Of a DNA stretch of 40,032 bases, positions 9,016-16,650 are shown one piece after another. The DNA lies in NCBI GenBank assembly GCA_030605795.1, contig JAUWHR010000038.1, positions 1 to 40,032 on the forward strand, in the 5' to 3' direction. A program made the position numbers and the translations under genes. Each line of letters opens with the position of its first letter. Within the stretch, counting starts at the first letter, position 1. Source of the DNA: Anaerolineae bacterium (lineage in GTDB: Bacteria > Chloroflexota > Anaerolineae > Anaerolineales > E44-bin32). The notes below the pieces were generated by a model. That model had not been told where the DNA came from. It was given only the letters and a program-made list of their open reading frames with translations, and did no database searches.

Positions 9016-9444
9016 ATGCCTGAAGTATTCCCGATCCACGACCTGTTCATTCGGCGGATTTCGACGATCGAAGAACCAAATGCCACCCGATGGCTCGCTC
9101 TGCGTGACACGGATCATCTGTTACGTCGTTTCGGACAGGCGGAGGTGATACACGCTCTGCCAGGACCTAAGACCCCACTACGATTAAGGAAGGTCGCCGA
9201 CGAGGTATGGGCTCTGATTGAGGGGCAGGTCGAATTTGTCTGGCACGATCTGCGCCAAGATTCACCTACATATGACCGCTGGCACTGTCTTACATGCGAC
9301 AAACCAACCCTGGTGCTGGTTCCCTTTGGCGTGGCCTTTGGCTATCGAGCTCTGGCCGATTCCGCTTCACTGCTGCGTCTGTCCACCCACCCAGATGGCG
9401 AACATGACGGCGACCAGGAACTCAATTGGGAGACAAAAGTGTGA
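9016..9444 (+). CDS. Small cupin-like protein, function unknown
   Basis: 142 residues, Trp- and His-containing, without signal or membrane segments. The layout resembles small cupins and the dTDP-4-dehydrorhamnose 3,5-epimerase-like group: PLRLRKVADEVWALIEGQVEFVWHDLR looks like paired beta strands around a 'G' turn, followed by VPFGVAFGYRALAD, similar to 'iPpGvaHGf.aL.d' of the epimerase family. The catalytic His of true epimerases is not obvious, so a sugar-nucleotide activity is not claimed. Its stop codon overlaps the start of the next gene (GTGA), implying coupled translation with the UbiA-like membrane protein. Confidence 0.75.
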   Translation: MPEVFPIHDLFIRRISTIEEPNATRWLALRDTDHLLRRFGQAEVIHALPGPKTPLRLRKVADEVWALIEGQVEFVWHDLRQDSPTYDRWHCLTCDKPTLVLVPFGVAFGYRALADSASLLRLSTHPDGEHDGDQELNWETKV

Positions 9445-10355
9445 GCCTGAACGCCAAACACGTTCGCCTCTTCCTTAAGCTAAGCCGACCGCTATTCCTG
9501 CTTGGCGGAGCCCTACTCTATAGCCTCGGCGCGGCGATTGCATCCTTCCTCGGAAAACCCCTCGACTTGTATCTCTATCTCTTCGGGCAAGGGTTGGTTA
9601 CCAGTTTGCAATTGACGACTCACTTCCTGCTTGCGTACTACCAACCACGATTGGATGAGGAGGATCAACCCGTCTCGTTCTCGAACACGAGAGGCGCCTA
9701 TGGCCACGCCGGTTTACCACGCCAGGCCACTTTTTATATCGCGATTGCGTTTCTGGTACTGGCAGCCACCCTGGTCTCCATACTACTGGTGGGGAGACAA
9801 GTCCCCCTCCTGGCCTGGTTCATCTTGCTATTTATCTTCCTTGGGACTTTCTTCTACAACACTCCCCCCATTAGCTTATATACATCCGGCTACGGCGAGC
9901 TGACCACATCGCTGGTGATGGCCGGGTTGATACCGACCTTCTGTTTCGCCCTCCAAACTGGCGAACTTCACCGCCTGCTTCTTATGACCACCACGCCTCT
10001 GGTCGCGCTACACTTCGCCACGATGATCGCCCTCGAATTGCCCAACTACGCCAGCAATATAAAATGGGATAAACGCACTTTGATGGTCCGTCTGGGATGG
10101 GCAACCACTATGAGGCTGCACGATCTCGCCATCTTGTTCGCCATCGTCAGCTTTACCGTCGCTTTCTTCAACGGCTTACCAAGACGGGTCACCATAAGCG
10201 CTTTGATCGCACTCCCACTGGCAGCAGCCCAGATATGGCAGATGGATCGCATTCGTCGAGGCTATCCCGCCAGATGGGGCACGTTGACCAATGGCGCGTT
10301 GGGCCTCTTCGGCTTGACCGCCTACCTAGAGTTGATTGGTTACTTGCTGAGCTGA
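9441..10355 (+). CDS. UbiA-superfamily membrane protein with degenerate Asp motifs
   Basis: 304 residues from GTG at 9441, which overlaps the upstream stop and has GGGAG eight bases before it. Eight or nine hydrophobic helices and overall arrangement match MenA/UbiA prenyltransferases, including GLPRQ after the first motif and KRTLMVRLG after the second. These enzymes attach a polyprenyl chain to an aromatic ring using Mg2+ held by two Asp-rich motifs. Here the first reads THFLLAYYQPRLDEED where relatives have an N-E-Y-F-D-x-x-x-D pattern. The second reads ELPNYASNIKWDKRTL where relatives have D-Y-x-x-D. Most metal ligands are thus replaced. It may be a divergent enzyme or a non-catalytic descendant. 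moeA starts two bases after its stop. Confidence 0.82.
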   Translation: MSLNAKHVRLFLKLSRPLFLLGGALLYSLGAAIASFLGKPLDLYLYLFGQGLVTSLQLTTHFLLAYYQPRLDEEDQPVSFSNTRGAYGHAGLPRQATFYIAIAFLVLAATLVSILLVGRQVPLLAWFILLFIFLGTFFYNTPPISLYTSGYGELTTSLVMAGLIPTFCFALQTGELHRLLLMTTTPLVALHFATMIALELPNYASNIKWDKRTLMVRLGWATTMRLHDLAILFAIVSFTVAFFNGLPRRVTISALIALPLAAAQIWQMDRIRRGYPARWGTLTNGALGLFGLTAYLELIGYLLS

Positions 10356-10357
10356 GC

Positions 10358-11596
10358 ATGGCTGAATTCCTCCATCTGCTGCCACCCTCCGAGGCTCTCG
10401 ATCACCTTATCCAAGCTCTCCCCCAATCCTCTCGTATGGAGGCGGAGCAGATAGCGACCAAGGAGGCCTTAGACCGGGTCCTAGCCTCGCCAGTGACAGC
10501 CCCCTATCCATTGCCGTCCTTCGCCCGATCAACGGTGGATGGATACGCCGTGCGTGCGGTTGGAACCTATGGCGCCAGCCCCAGTCTACCAGCCTACCTC
10601 GACTTGATTGGTGAGGTGCTTATGGGCGCTCCAACCGACCTGAGCGTTGGTCCTAATCAGGCCGCTCTGATCCATACCGGCGGGATGATCCCTGAAGGCG
10701 CGGACGCTGTGGTGATGGTCGAGGATACTCAGAGGATTCGCGAGAGCGAGACCGAAGTACTCAAACCGGTGGCTGTCGGGCAGAACATCCTTCAAGTGGG
10801 TGAAGATGTCAAAGCCGGGGACACCATCATGGAAGCCGGGGTATGGCTCAGGCCACAGGAGATTGGGGGTCTGATGTCGCTCGGGGTAATCGAAGTGAGC
10901 GTCGCACGTCGACCAAGAGTGGGGATCTTGTCCACCGGCGACGAGGTGGTTCCCCCCGAGGCGGAAGTAGGCGCAGGCCAAGTGCGAGATGTCAATTCGT
11001 ACACACTGAGCGCGCTGGTGTCACGCGCCGGTGGTGATCCAATCCGGAGAGGCATCATCCCTGATAGTTATAAAGCTCTTCAAGAAACCACTCGGCTTGC
11101 TCACGCTGAGGATGACATCGTTGTCATCACCGCTGGATCATCAGTCAGCGCTAGAGACCTGACGGCTGATGTCATCGGCAGCCTCGGAAAGCCCGGGGTT
11201 CTTGTCCATGGGATCTCAATCAAGCCCGGGAAACCCACCATTCTGGCTGTCGCCGATGGGGTGCCAATGGTCGGCCTGCCAGGGAATCCGGTAAGTGCGC
11301 TGATCGTAGCTGGATTGTTCGTCGTGCCCATCATCCGGAAGTTAATGGGATTAAAAGAACCCGCACTGACCCCCAGGGTCCCGGCTCGTATGTCGGTCAA
11401 CATCGCCTCCGAAACCGGCCGTGAGGACTACATTCTGGTGCGCCTGGAGACCACCGATGAGGGACTTGTGGCAGTACCAATTTATGGACGTTCGAACCTG
11501 ATTTTCACTCTCGTGCGCGCTGACGGGTTGGTCCGCATCCCACCCGAAGCGACTGGTCTGGACATGGGCGCCGAAGTTGAAGTCATATTATTCTGA
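10358..11596 (+). CDS. moeA: Molybdopterin molybdenumtransferase MoeA
   Basis: 412 residues from ATG 10358, directly after the UbiA-like stop. The frame is open further upstream, but that part overlaps the UbiA-like gene and is not MoeA-like. MoeA inserts molybdate into adenylated molybdopterin to finish the molybdenum cofactor. Visible motifs are PSFARSTVDGYAVRA near residue 53, HTGGMIPEGADAVVMVEDT, the central MoaB/Mog-like domain with RVGILSTGDEVV and DIVVITAGSSVSARDLT, and GLPGNPVSALI. The final C-terminal domain IV is present. The usual GG(S/V)SVG triad is changed to AGSSVSA. A second, fused MoeA lies 1.2 kb downstream, a pairing seen in several lineages. Confidence 0.93.
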   Translation: MAEFLHLLPPSEALDHLIQALPQSSRMEAEQIATKEALDRVLASPVTAPYPLPSFARSTVDGYAVRAVGTYGASPSLPAYLDLIGEVLMGAPTDLSVGPNQAALIHTGGMIPEGADAVVMVEDTQRIRESETEVLKPVAVGQNILQVGEDVKAGDTIMEAGVWLRPQEIGGLMSLGVIEVSVARRPRVGILSTGDEVVPPEAEVGAGQVRDVNSYTLSALVSRAGGDPIRRGIIPDSYKALQETTRLAHAEDDIVVITAGSSVSARDLTADVIGSLGKPGVLVHGISIKPGKPTILAVADGVPMVGLPGNPVSALIVAGLFVVPIIRKLMGLKEPALTPRVPARMSVNIASETGREDYILVRLETTDEGLVAVPIYGRSNLIFTLVRADGLVRIPPEATGLDMGAEVEVILF

Positions 11597-11905
11597 CTCG
11601 CAGCAAAGCTTCTCGGAGTGACAACTACAGGCTAATGTCATCCCGAACGAGCATTGCGAGTGAGGGATCTCCTCCGAAGCTTCGTTAGGGAATGATGTTG
11701 GCAGCGTGGAGACTCATCGCAACATAGCTGCTCGGAGTGACAACTACAGGCTAATGTCATCCCGAACGAGCCCTGCGAGTGAGGGATCTCCTCCGGAGCA
11801 TCGTTAGGGAGTAAAGTTGGCAACGTAGAGACACCTCGCAACCCAGTTGCTCGGAGTGACAACTACAGGTTAATGTCATCCCGAACAGGCCCTGCGAGTG
11901 ATGGA
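11597..11905. repeat. Tandem 119-bp repeat, about 2.5 copies
   Basis: Units beginning CTCGGAGTGACAACTACAGG start at 11612, 11731 and 11850, a regular 119-base period. The third unit is cut short near 11905. Each contains GTCATCCCGAACGAG and GAGGGATCTCCTCCG. The unit comes back once, diverged, at about 20767-20875. Copies differ at scattered positions. There are no spacers between units, so this is not a CRISPR array. It fills the gap between moeA and the deacetylase gene. Confidence 0.9.
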
Positions 11906-11921
11906 TAGCATGAGGTTTTAA

Positions 11922-12830
11922 ATGTTGATAAAGTCTTCCTGGATATATCTGATCCTGACCATAGCACTCACCGCGTGCTCGGGTTCCAGCACGACTAGCC
12001 TTGTAACCACTGCCCCGCCAATGACGACATCAACCCTACCCAAAATCATGACTCAAGTGGCTACACCCATTCCTTCACTCACATCTACCCCCTCGCCTAC
12101 TTCTACCCCATCACCGTCGTTAACCCCTACTCCAACCTGGGCGATAGTAGGACCGGGTTTGGTGGACATCCCCATCTTGCTCTACCACCACGTCCATCCC
12201 GACCCCCCTTCTCTGAATTATTGGGTCGATGTTGATATATTCGAAGACCAGATGCAGGCCCTCTCACAGCGGGGATACCACACTATTACACCGACCCAGC
12301 TGCGTCAAGCGATACTGCAAGGGTTACAGCTACCCCCGAAGACGGTGATCATCACATTTGATGACGGCAACCAAGATAACTACGAGTATGCTTTCCCCAT
12401 CATGCAGAAGTACGGGTTCATTGGCGCCATTTACATCGTTGCCAACCGGCTCAGCGCGGAAGGCTTCCTATCCGCAGAACAACTCCAGGAGCTGGCGGCA
12501 GCCGGCTGGGAGATTGGTTCGCACAGCATGACCCACACCGATTTAGCCGATGTAGCCGCGAATAAACTTCGTGAAGAGATACTGGATTCACGCCTCCGTT
12601 TGGAGCGCGAGATCGGCGTTGAAGTTCGCAGCTTCGCTTATCCGTTCGGCTCTTTCGTGTCAGCATTGGGCTCCAAGGTGGAAAACTATGGTTACTGGAC
12701 CGCAATGGGACTGGGGAAAAAAACACTCCACGATCTGAATACCATTTACTATCTTGACCGCCTCACGATATATGGCACAATGACTTTGGGAGAATTTGAA
12801 GCCCTACTGGACGGTTCAACTAAAATATGA
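11922..12830 (+). CDS. Polysaccharide deacetylase lipoprotein (NodB/CE4 domain)
   Basis: 302 residues. A signal peptide ends in the lipobox LTAC with Cys 19. A Thr/Pro/Ser-rich linker (about 22-73) with repeated TSTPSP lifts the catalytic domain off the membrane. The NodB domain begins with DIPILLYHHVH (residues 82-92). Its metal site is visible as TFDDG (D147, D148) and HSMTH (H201, H205), and the RSFAYPFG strand (236-243) is motif 3. Members remove N-acetyl or O-acetyl groups from cell-surface polysaccharides. It should act outside the membrane. The stop codon overlaps the start of the MoeA-fusion gene (ATGA), an odd but clear translational coupling. Confidence 0.93.
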   Translation: MLIKSSWIYLILTIALTACSGSSTTSLVTTAPPMTTSTLPKIMTQVATPIPSLTSTPSPTSTPSPSLTPTPTWAIVGPGLVDIPILLYHHVHPDPPSLNYWVDVDIFEDQMQALSQRGYHTITPTQLRQAILQGLQLPPKTVIITFDDGNQDNYEYAFPIMQKYGFIGAIYIVANRLSAEGFLSAEQLQELAAAGWEIGSHSMTHTDLADVAANKLREEILDSRLRLEREIGVEVRSFAYPFGSFVSALGSKVENYGYWTAMGLGKKTLHDLNTIYYLDRLTIYGTMTLGEFEALLDGSTKI

Positions 12831-14872
12831 AAGAGAATCATAAGACGGGTTCCGTCTATCTGCATGACATACCCCTCGCTCGCGCTTGGGACATGCTGAT
12901 CCAGGCTCTTGAGACCGCTGACCTTTGGAAGCCATTGGCGGCGGAAGAAGTCCAACTTGAGAATGCACTGGGTCGGGTGACGGCTGAGCCGATCTGGGCC
13001 AGTCTATCCTCACCCCATTACCATGCAGCAGCCATGGATGGCTATGCGGTTCAAGCCACCGCCACGAGCGGCGCTAGTGATCGCGCCCCGGTAACACTAC
13101 GGATAGGACCTGATGCAGTCTATATCGACACCGGCGATCCGATGCCGGAGTGGGCCGATGCGGTGATGCCCATTGAAAACGTTGAATCTATCGAGGAGAC
13201 TGTGGATGGGCGTGCCCGGGAAGCCATTCGGATACGCGCGGCACTAGCACCTTGGACGCATGTACGCTCGATGGGCGAGGACATGGTTGCCACTGAACTG
13301 GTGCTGCCGGCTGGCCATAAGCTGCGCCCGATCGACCTAGGAGCCATCGCCGGTAGTGGACATGATACTATCCGCGTCTGGCGCCGGCCACTGGTCGCCA
13401 TTATCCCCACTGGAACTGAACTGGTTCCACCAGGTACACCGGCCCGCGTGGGGGAAATCATCGAGTACAACTCGCTTGTCCTTGCAGCCCAGGTTGAAAC
13501 CTGGGGTGGCGCAGCGACGCGGTTTCCGATCATACCCGATGACTTCGAGCGCATACAGGAGACTATCGTCGAAGCTGCCGCCCGGCACGATCTAATCCTG
13601 GTCAACGCCGGCTCGTCAGCGGGTTCGGAGGACTTCACCGCCGAGGTGGTTCAAAAACTGGGAAAACTGCTCGTCCATGGCGTTGCAGTCCGACCGGGGC
13701 ACCCTGTGATTCTGGGGATGATCAGCCGATCGTTCGGAACTAATGCCGACATGACGGGCATCGAGGTTCCAAAGCAAGAAGACGCCCGCCCGGGGGTAGA
13801 TCGTGCACTGAGCGCTCATGTGCCTGTAATTGGCGTTCCCGGCTACCCAGTCTCCGCGGCATTAACGGGTGAGATCTTCGTCGAACCGATGTTGGCCCGC
13901 TGGCTCGGTCGCCCACCACTCGAACCGCTTACCCTCGAGGCTACTTTCACCCGTAAGGTGCACTCTTCGCTTGGCGATGATGAATACTTGCGAGTGACGG
14001 TTGGTCGGGTGGGTGAGCGCTTGATCGCTGCCCCGCTATCACGCGGCGCCGGTGTCATCACCTCCATGGTGCGAGCTGATGGCATCGTGCTCATCCCAGC
14101 TGGTGTGCAGGGCATCCAGGCTGGCGAGACGGTCAGCGTACGACTTTACCGCTCACTAGCCGAAATAGAACACACCATACTCGCCCTCGGCTCACACGAC
14201 ATGACCATTGACCTGATGGCGCAGTACCTGAGCGCAAAAGGTGCCCGCCTTAGCTCGGCAAACCTGGGAAGCCTGGGGGGTCTCATCGCTCTGAGCCGGA
14301 GAGAAGCCCACTTTGCCGGCAGCCATCTACTCGACCCTGATAGTGGAGAATACAACCTGGCATATATCGAGAAGTATTTGCCAGCTATTCCTGTTGTCGT
14401 CGTGGGCTATGTGACCCGCGAACAGGGACTGATCATCCCTCCGGGAAACCCGATGAAACTCACCGGTCTCGCGGATCTGGCAAGGGGGGAGATCACATTT
14501 ATCAACCGACAACGCGGCGCCGGAACACGCCTGCTGTTGGACTACCACCTGGAACAGATGGGGCTGGAACCGGAGGCAATAACTGGTTATGGGCGAGAGG
14601 AATACACCCACCTCAATGTAGCTGCCGCGGTTGCTTCTGAGTCAGCGAATTGTGGTCTAGGAATCCGAGCCGCAGCCGATGCACTAGGTCTCGATTTCAT
14701 ACCCCTTTTCAATGAACGATTCGATTTGGTGATCCCGTTGGAGCATTACCAGAGCCCTAAGTTGGCACCACTGCTCGAAATGCTGGAAGACGCCGAGTTT
14801 CGAAGGTCGGTGGACTCTCTGGCCGGATACGACACAAGCCCAATGGGGAGCATAATCGCCGAGATGGGGTGA
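12827..14872 (+). CDS. MoeA fused to a C-terminal periplasmic-binding-protein-like (molybdate-binding) domain
   Basis: 681 residues. Residues 1 to about 435 form a complete MoeA, with HYHAAAMDGYAVQA, MPEWADAVMPIENV, VAIIPTGTELVPPG, LILVNAGSSAGSEDFTAEVV and GVPGYPVSAAL. About 35 extra residues sit before VPVIGVPGYP. Residues from about 450 to the end are a type-2 periplasmic-binding fold without a signal peptide: LALGSHDMTIDLMAQYLS, AGSHLLDPDSGEYN, INRQRGAGTRLLLD and ANCGLGIRAAA. This is the same fold as TupA/ModA-like oxyanion binders and LysR effector domains. The likely role is to bind molybdate or tungstate in the cytosol and deliver it to, or regulate, metal insertion. The fusion is known in archaea and several bacteria. 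Confidence 0.92.
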   Translation: MKENHKTGSVYLHDIPLARAWDMLIQALETADLWKPLAAEEVQLENALGRVTAEPIWASLSSPHYHAAAMDGYAVQATATSGASDRAPVTLRIGPDAVYIDTGDPMPEWADAVMPIENVESIEETVDGRAREAIRIRAALAPWTHVRSMGEDMVATELVLPAGHKLRPIDLGAIAGSGHDTIRVWRRPLVAIIPTGTELVPPGTPARVGEIIEYNSLVLAAQVETWGGAATRFPIIPDDFERIQETIVEAAARHDLILVNAGSSAGSEDFTAEVVQKLGKLLVHGVAVRPGHPVILGMISRSFGTNADMTGIEVPKQEDARPGVDRALSAHVPVIGVPGYPVSAALTGEIFVEPMLARWLGRPPLEPLTLEATFTRKVHSSLGDDEYLRVTVGRVGERLIAAPLSRGAGVITSMVRADGIVLIPAGVQGIQAGETVSVRLYRSLAEIEHTILALGSHDMTIDLMAQYLSAKGARLSSANLGSLGGLIALSRREAHFAGSHLLDPDSGEYNLAYIEKYLPAIPVVVVGYVTREQGLIIPPGNPMKLTGLADLARGEITFINRQRGAGTRLLLDYHLEQMGLEPEAITGYGREEYTHLNVAAAVASESANCGLGIRAAADALGLDFIPLFNERFDLVIPLEHYQSPKLAPLLEMLEDAEFRRSVDSLAGYDTSPMGSIIAEMG

Positions 14873-14902
14873 AGATTTATCTGTCATTCTGAGGAAGTTT
14901 GT

Positions 14903-15396
14903 GCCGGCGGTTAAAACCGCGGCAACAAATTACAAAGTCGGCCCTTCGACTGCAAGCAGGACAGGCCTGCGCCTACTTCATTTATCGAAGGGCAAGTCAA
15001 CAAGTCCACGAAGGTGGACTTCGCAGTTGTTGCTGCGACTTCAGTCGCCGGATAGCCGGCGGTTAAAACCGCACCAACAAATTGCAAAGTCGGCCCTTCG
15101 ACTGCAAGCAGGACAGGCCTGCGCCGACTTTATTTATCGAAGGGCAAGGCAAGAAGTCCATGAAGGTGGACTTCGCAGTCGTTGCCGCGACTTCAGTCGC
15201 CGGATAGCCGGCGGTTAAAACCGCGGCAACAAATTGCAAAGTCGGCCCTTCGACTGCAAGCAGGACAGGCCTGCGTCGACTTCTCTGGATTCCAGCAGCT
15301 CTGCTGCTGGCCATCGGCAGAGCCGATGGAATCCAAAGGCGTCTTTGCGACTTCCTTTATTGAGGGGTAGGGAAAGAAGTCCACGAAGGTGGACTT
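14903..15396. repeat. Three tandem 152-bp repeat units, the last one split by insertions
   Basis: Units starting GCCGGCGGTTAAAACCGC begin at 14903, 15055 and 15207, an exact 152-base period. Each carries several inverted repeats: GCGGTT/AACCGC, GCCCTTCGA/TCGAAGGGC, GTCCAC/GTGGAC and GCGAC/GTCGC. The third unit is interrupted first by a 71-base element (15284-15354) and then by the IS3-family element. Its tail resumes at 16651 and ends near 16686. The unit is non-coding in every frame I followed. Such hairpin-dense units often spread through genomes of this kind. Confidence 0.9.
15284..15354. repeat. 71-bp inserted element folding as a perfect three-way junction
   Basis: Compared with the other 152-bp units, 71 extra bases are present here, flanked by direct CGACTTC copies (15277-15283 and 15348-15354). 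Its core, 15286-15335, pairs completely: outer stem TGGATT/AATCCA, a first arm CCAGCAGC-TCT-GCTGCTGG and a second arm CCATCGGC-AGA-GCCGATGG. The two triloops, TCT and AGA, are complementary. This looks like a small non-autonomous palindromic element of the REP/BIME or MITE kind; the class is inferred. Confidence 0.75.
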
Positions 15397-15432
15397 TGGA
15401 GTTGACCCGATAATGTGGACACCCTTAAGCTT

Positions 15433-15765
15433 ATGAGAAAGGAGTTCATGATGCCGAGAACACGTCCACCATACCCGCCGGAATATCGGCAGCAGATCGT
15501 CGAGCTGGTCCGAGCGGGTCGCAGACCGGAGGAGCTCGCCCGCGAGTTTGAACCCTCGTCGGTGACGATACGTAACTGGGTTAAGCGAGCCGATCTGGAC
15601 GAGGGTCGTCGCCACGACGGGCTCACCACTGCCGAGCGCCAGGAAATTGCCCGTCTACGACGTGAGAACAAGCAACTCCGCCTTGAGCGAGAGATCCTGG
15701 CAAAAGCCGCCGCCTGGTTCGCACGGGAGACCGGCTCGATACCGCCCGAATCTTCGAGTTCGTGA
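15433..15765 (+). CDS. IS3-family transposase OrfA (helix-turn-helix protein)
   Basis: About 110 residues from ATG 15433, which has AAGGAG upstream; other in-frame ATGs lie close by. PPYPPEYRQQIVELVRAGR and SSVTIRNWVKRADLD form the HTH_8/HTH_28-type DNA-binding domain that recognises the element's ends. RLRRENKQLRLEREILAKAA is the leucine-zipper segment that pairs subunits. The C-terminus after KAAAWFARETG is short. An AAAAG run at 15702-15706 lies where a -1 ribosomal shift would enter the orfB frame, which is open from 15687. The shifted peptide would read on into VKANQANYP, so an OrfAB fusion transposase is likely. Confidence 0.92.
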   Translation: MRKEFMMPRTRPPYPPEYRQQIVELVRAGRRPEELAREFEPSSVTIRNWVKRADLDEGRRHDGLTTAERQEIARLRRENKQLRLEREILAKAAAWFARETGSIPPESSSS

Positions 15766-16610
15766 AAGCAAATCAGGCGAACTACCCTGTAGCCATGATG
15801 TGCCGACTGCTGGAAGTCTCCACCAGTGGGTACTACGCGTGGCTGAAACGTCCACCTTCCCAGCGCTCTCGGGAAGATGCAATCTTGACAGATCGGATTC
15901 GCTGGATCCACCTTCGTTCGCGAGGAACCTATGGGTCTCCACGTATCCATGCTGAACTTTGTGATGAGGGGGTGCGTGTCAGCCGCAAGCGAGTAGCTCG
16001 TCTGATGAAAGCAGCCGGCTTGCAGGGCGTTAGCCGCCGCAAATATGTCCGAACTACCGTTCGCCAAGCTGGTGCACACCCGGCCCCAGATCTAGTAGAC
16101 CGCGATTTTTCTGCTGATGGACCGAATGAGCTCTGGGTCGCCGATATCACCTACATCTCGACCTGGGCGGGGTTCCTTTATCTGGCAGTCGTGATGGACG
16201 TGTGGAGCCGGCGGATGGTGGGCTGGGCCATGGCCACCCACTTGCGCACCGAGCTGGTGCTAGACGCCCTCGAAATGGCGATCAGGCAACGGCGTCCAAC
16301 CGGGGTGATCCACCACTCTGATCAAGGCAGCCAATATACCTCGATCGCCTTCGGCAAACGCTGCCGGGAAGCAGGTGTGCGGCCGTCGATGGGATCGGTC
16401 GGAGATTGCTACGACAATGCTCTGTGTGAGAGTTTCTTCGCCACACTGGAGTGCGAGCTTTTGGATCGTCGTACTTTGTGTTCGCGAGAGGAGGCCCGTC
16501 AGGCAGTGTTTCACTTCATCGAGGGTTGGTATAATCCCCTTCGCCGTCACTCAGCACTTGGCTACCAAGCGCCAATGCGGTATGAGATGGTTCATGCGGA
16601 TGCTGCCTGA
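15762..16610 (+). CDS. IS3-family transposase OrfB (DDE integrase-like)
   Basis: 282 residues from GTG at 15762, overlapping the orfA stop (GTGA). It may be made mainly as a fusion by -1 frameshifting. The head MCRLLEVSTSGYYAWLKRPP and the HTH_21 segment RGTYGSPRIHAELCDEGV are typical. The rve catalytic core shows all three acid residues: Asp in WVADITYIST, Asp in HHSDQGSQYTS and Glu in CESFFATLECE. It ends with the conserved WYNPLRRHSALGYQAP. No stops or frameshifts are present, so catalysis is probably intact. It catalyses copy-out-paste-in movement of the 1254-bp element. Confidence 0.95.
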   Translation: MKANQANYPVAMMCRLLEVSTSGYYAWLKRPPSQRSREDAILTDRIRWIHLRSRGTYGSPRIHAELCDEGVRVSRKRVARLMKAAGLQGVSRRKYVRTTVRQAGAHPAPDLVDRDFSADGPNELWVADITYISTWAGFLYLAVVMDVWSRRMVGWAMATHLRTELVLDALEMAIRQRRPTGVIHHSDQGSQYTSIAFGKRCREAGVRPSMGSVGDCYDNALCESFFATLECELLDRRTLCSREEARQAVFHFIEGWYNPLRRHSALGYQAPMRYEMVHADAA

Positions 16611-16650
16611 TCCAAAGCCATCAAGTGTCCACTAAAACGGGGTAACTCCA

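Larger units (their letters stand above)
15397..16650 (+). mobile_element. Complete IS3-family insertion sequence, 1254 bp
   Basis: The left end TGGAGTTGACCCG (from 15397) and the right end, which on the other strand reads TGGAGTTACCCCG (to 16650), continue into a shared GTGGACAC, making imperfect 26-base inverted repeats. The flanks are CTT (15394-15396) and CTT (16651-16653), a 3-bp target duplication typical of IS3. Removing the element and one CTT restores the exact sequence of neighbouring repeat units (GGTGGACTTCGCAG). It contains overlapping orfA and orfB without internal damage, so it may still be active. A subgroup is not assigned. Confidence 0.95.

Noticed and set aside
9016-9444. 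dTDP-4-dehydrorhamnose 3,5-epimerase
   Set aside because: Only a general cupin-like layout is seen, the catalytic residues are not evident, and no other rhamnose genes are near.
10097-10357. N-terminal extension of moeA
   Set aside because: The frame is open, but it overlaps the UbiA-like gene and has no MoeA character; ATG 10358 gives a normal MoeA.
11638-11862. Minus-strand open frame in the 119-bp repeats
   Set aside because: It is produced by repeat units (the peptide itself repeats) and has no start signals.
11597-11905. Regular repeats that might be a CRISPR array
   Set aside because: The 119-bp units abut each other without unique spacers, and no cas genes are near.
14903-15396. 152-bp repeats considered as CRISPR or as coding tandem domains
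   Set aside because: Units are contiguous, rich in inverted repeats, and no frame gives a recognisable protein across them.
15357-16079. Minus-strand open frame of 240 codons across the IS element
   Set aside because: It is antisense to orfA/orfB and crosses the IS boundary.
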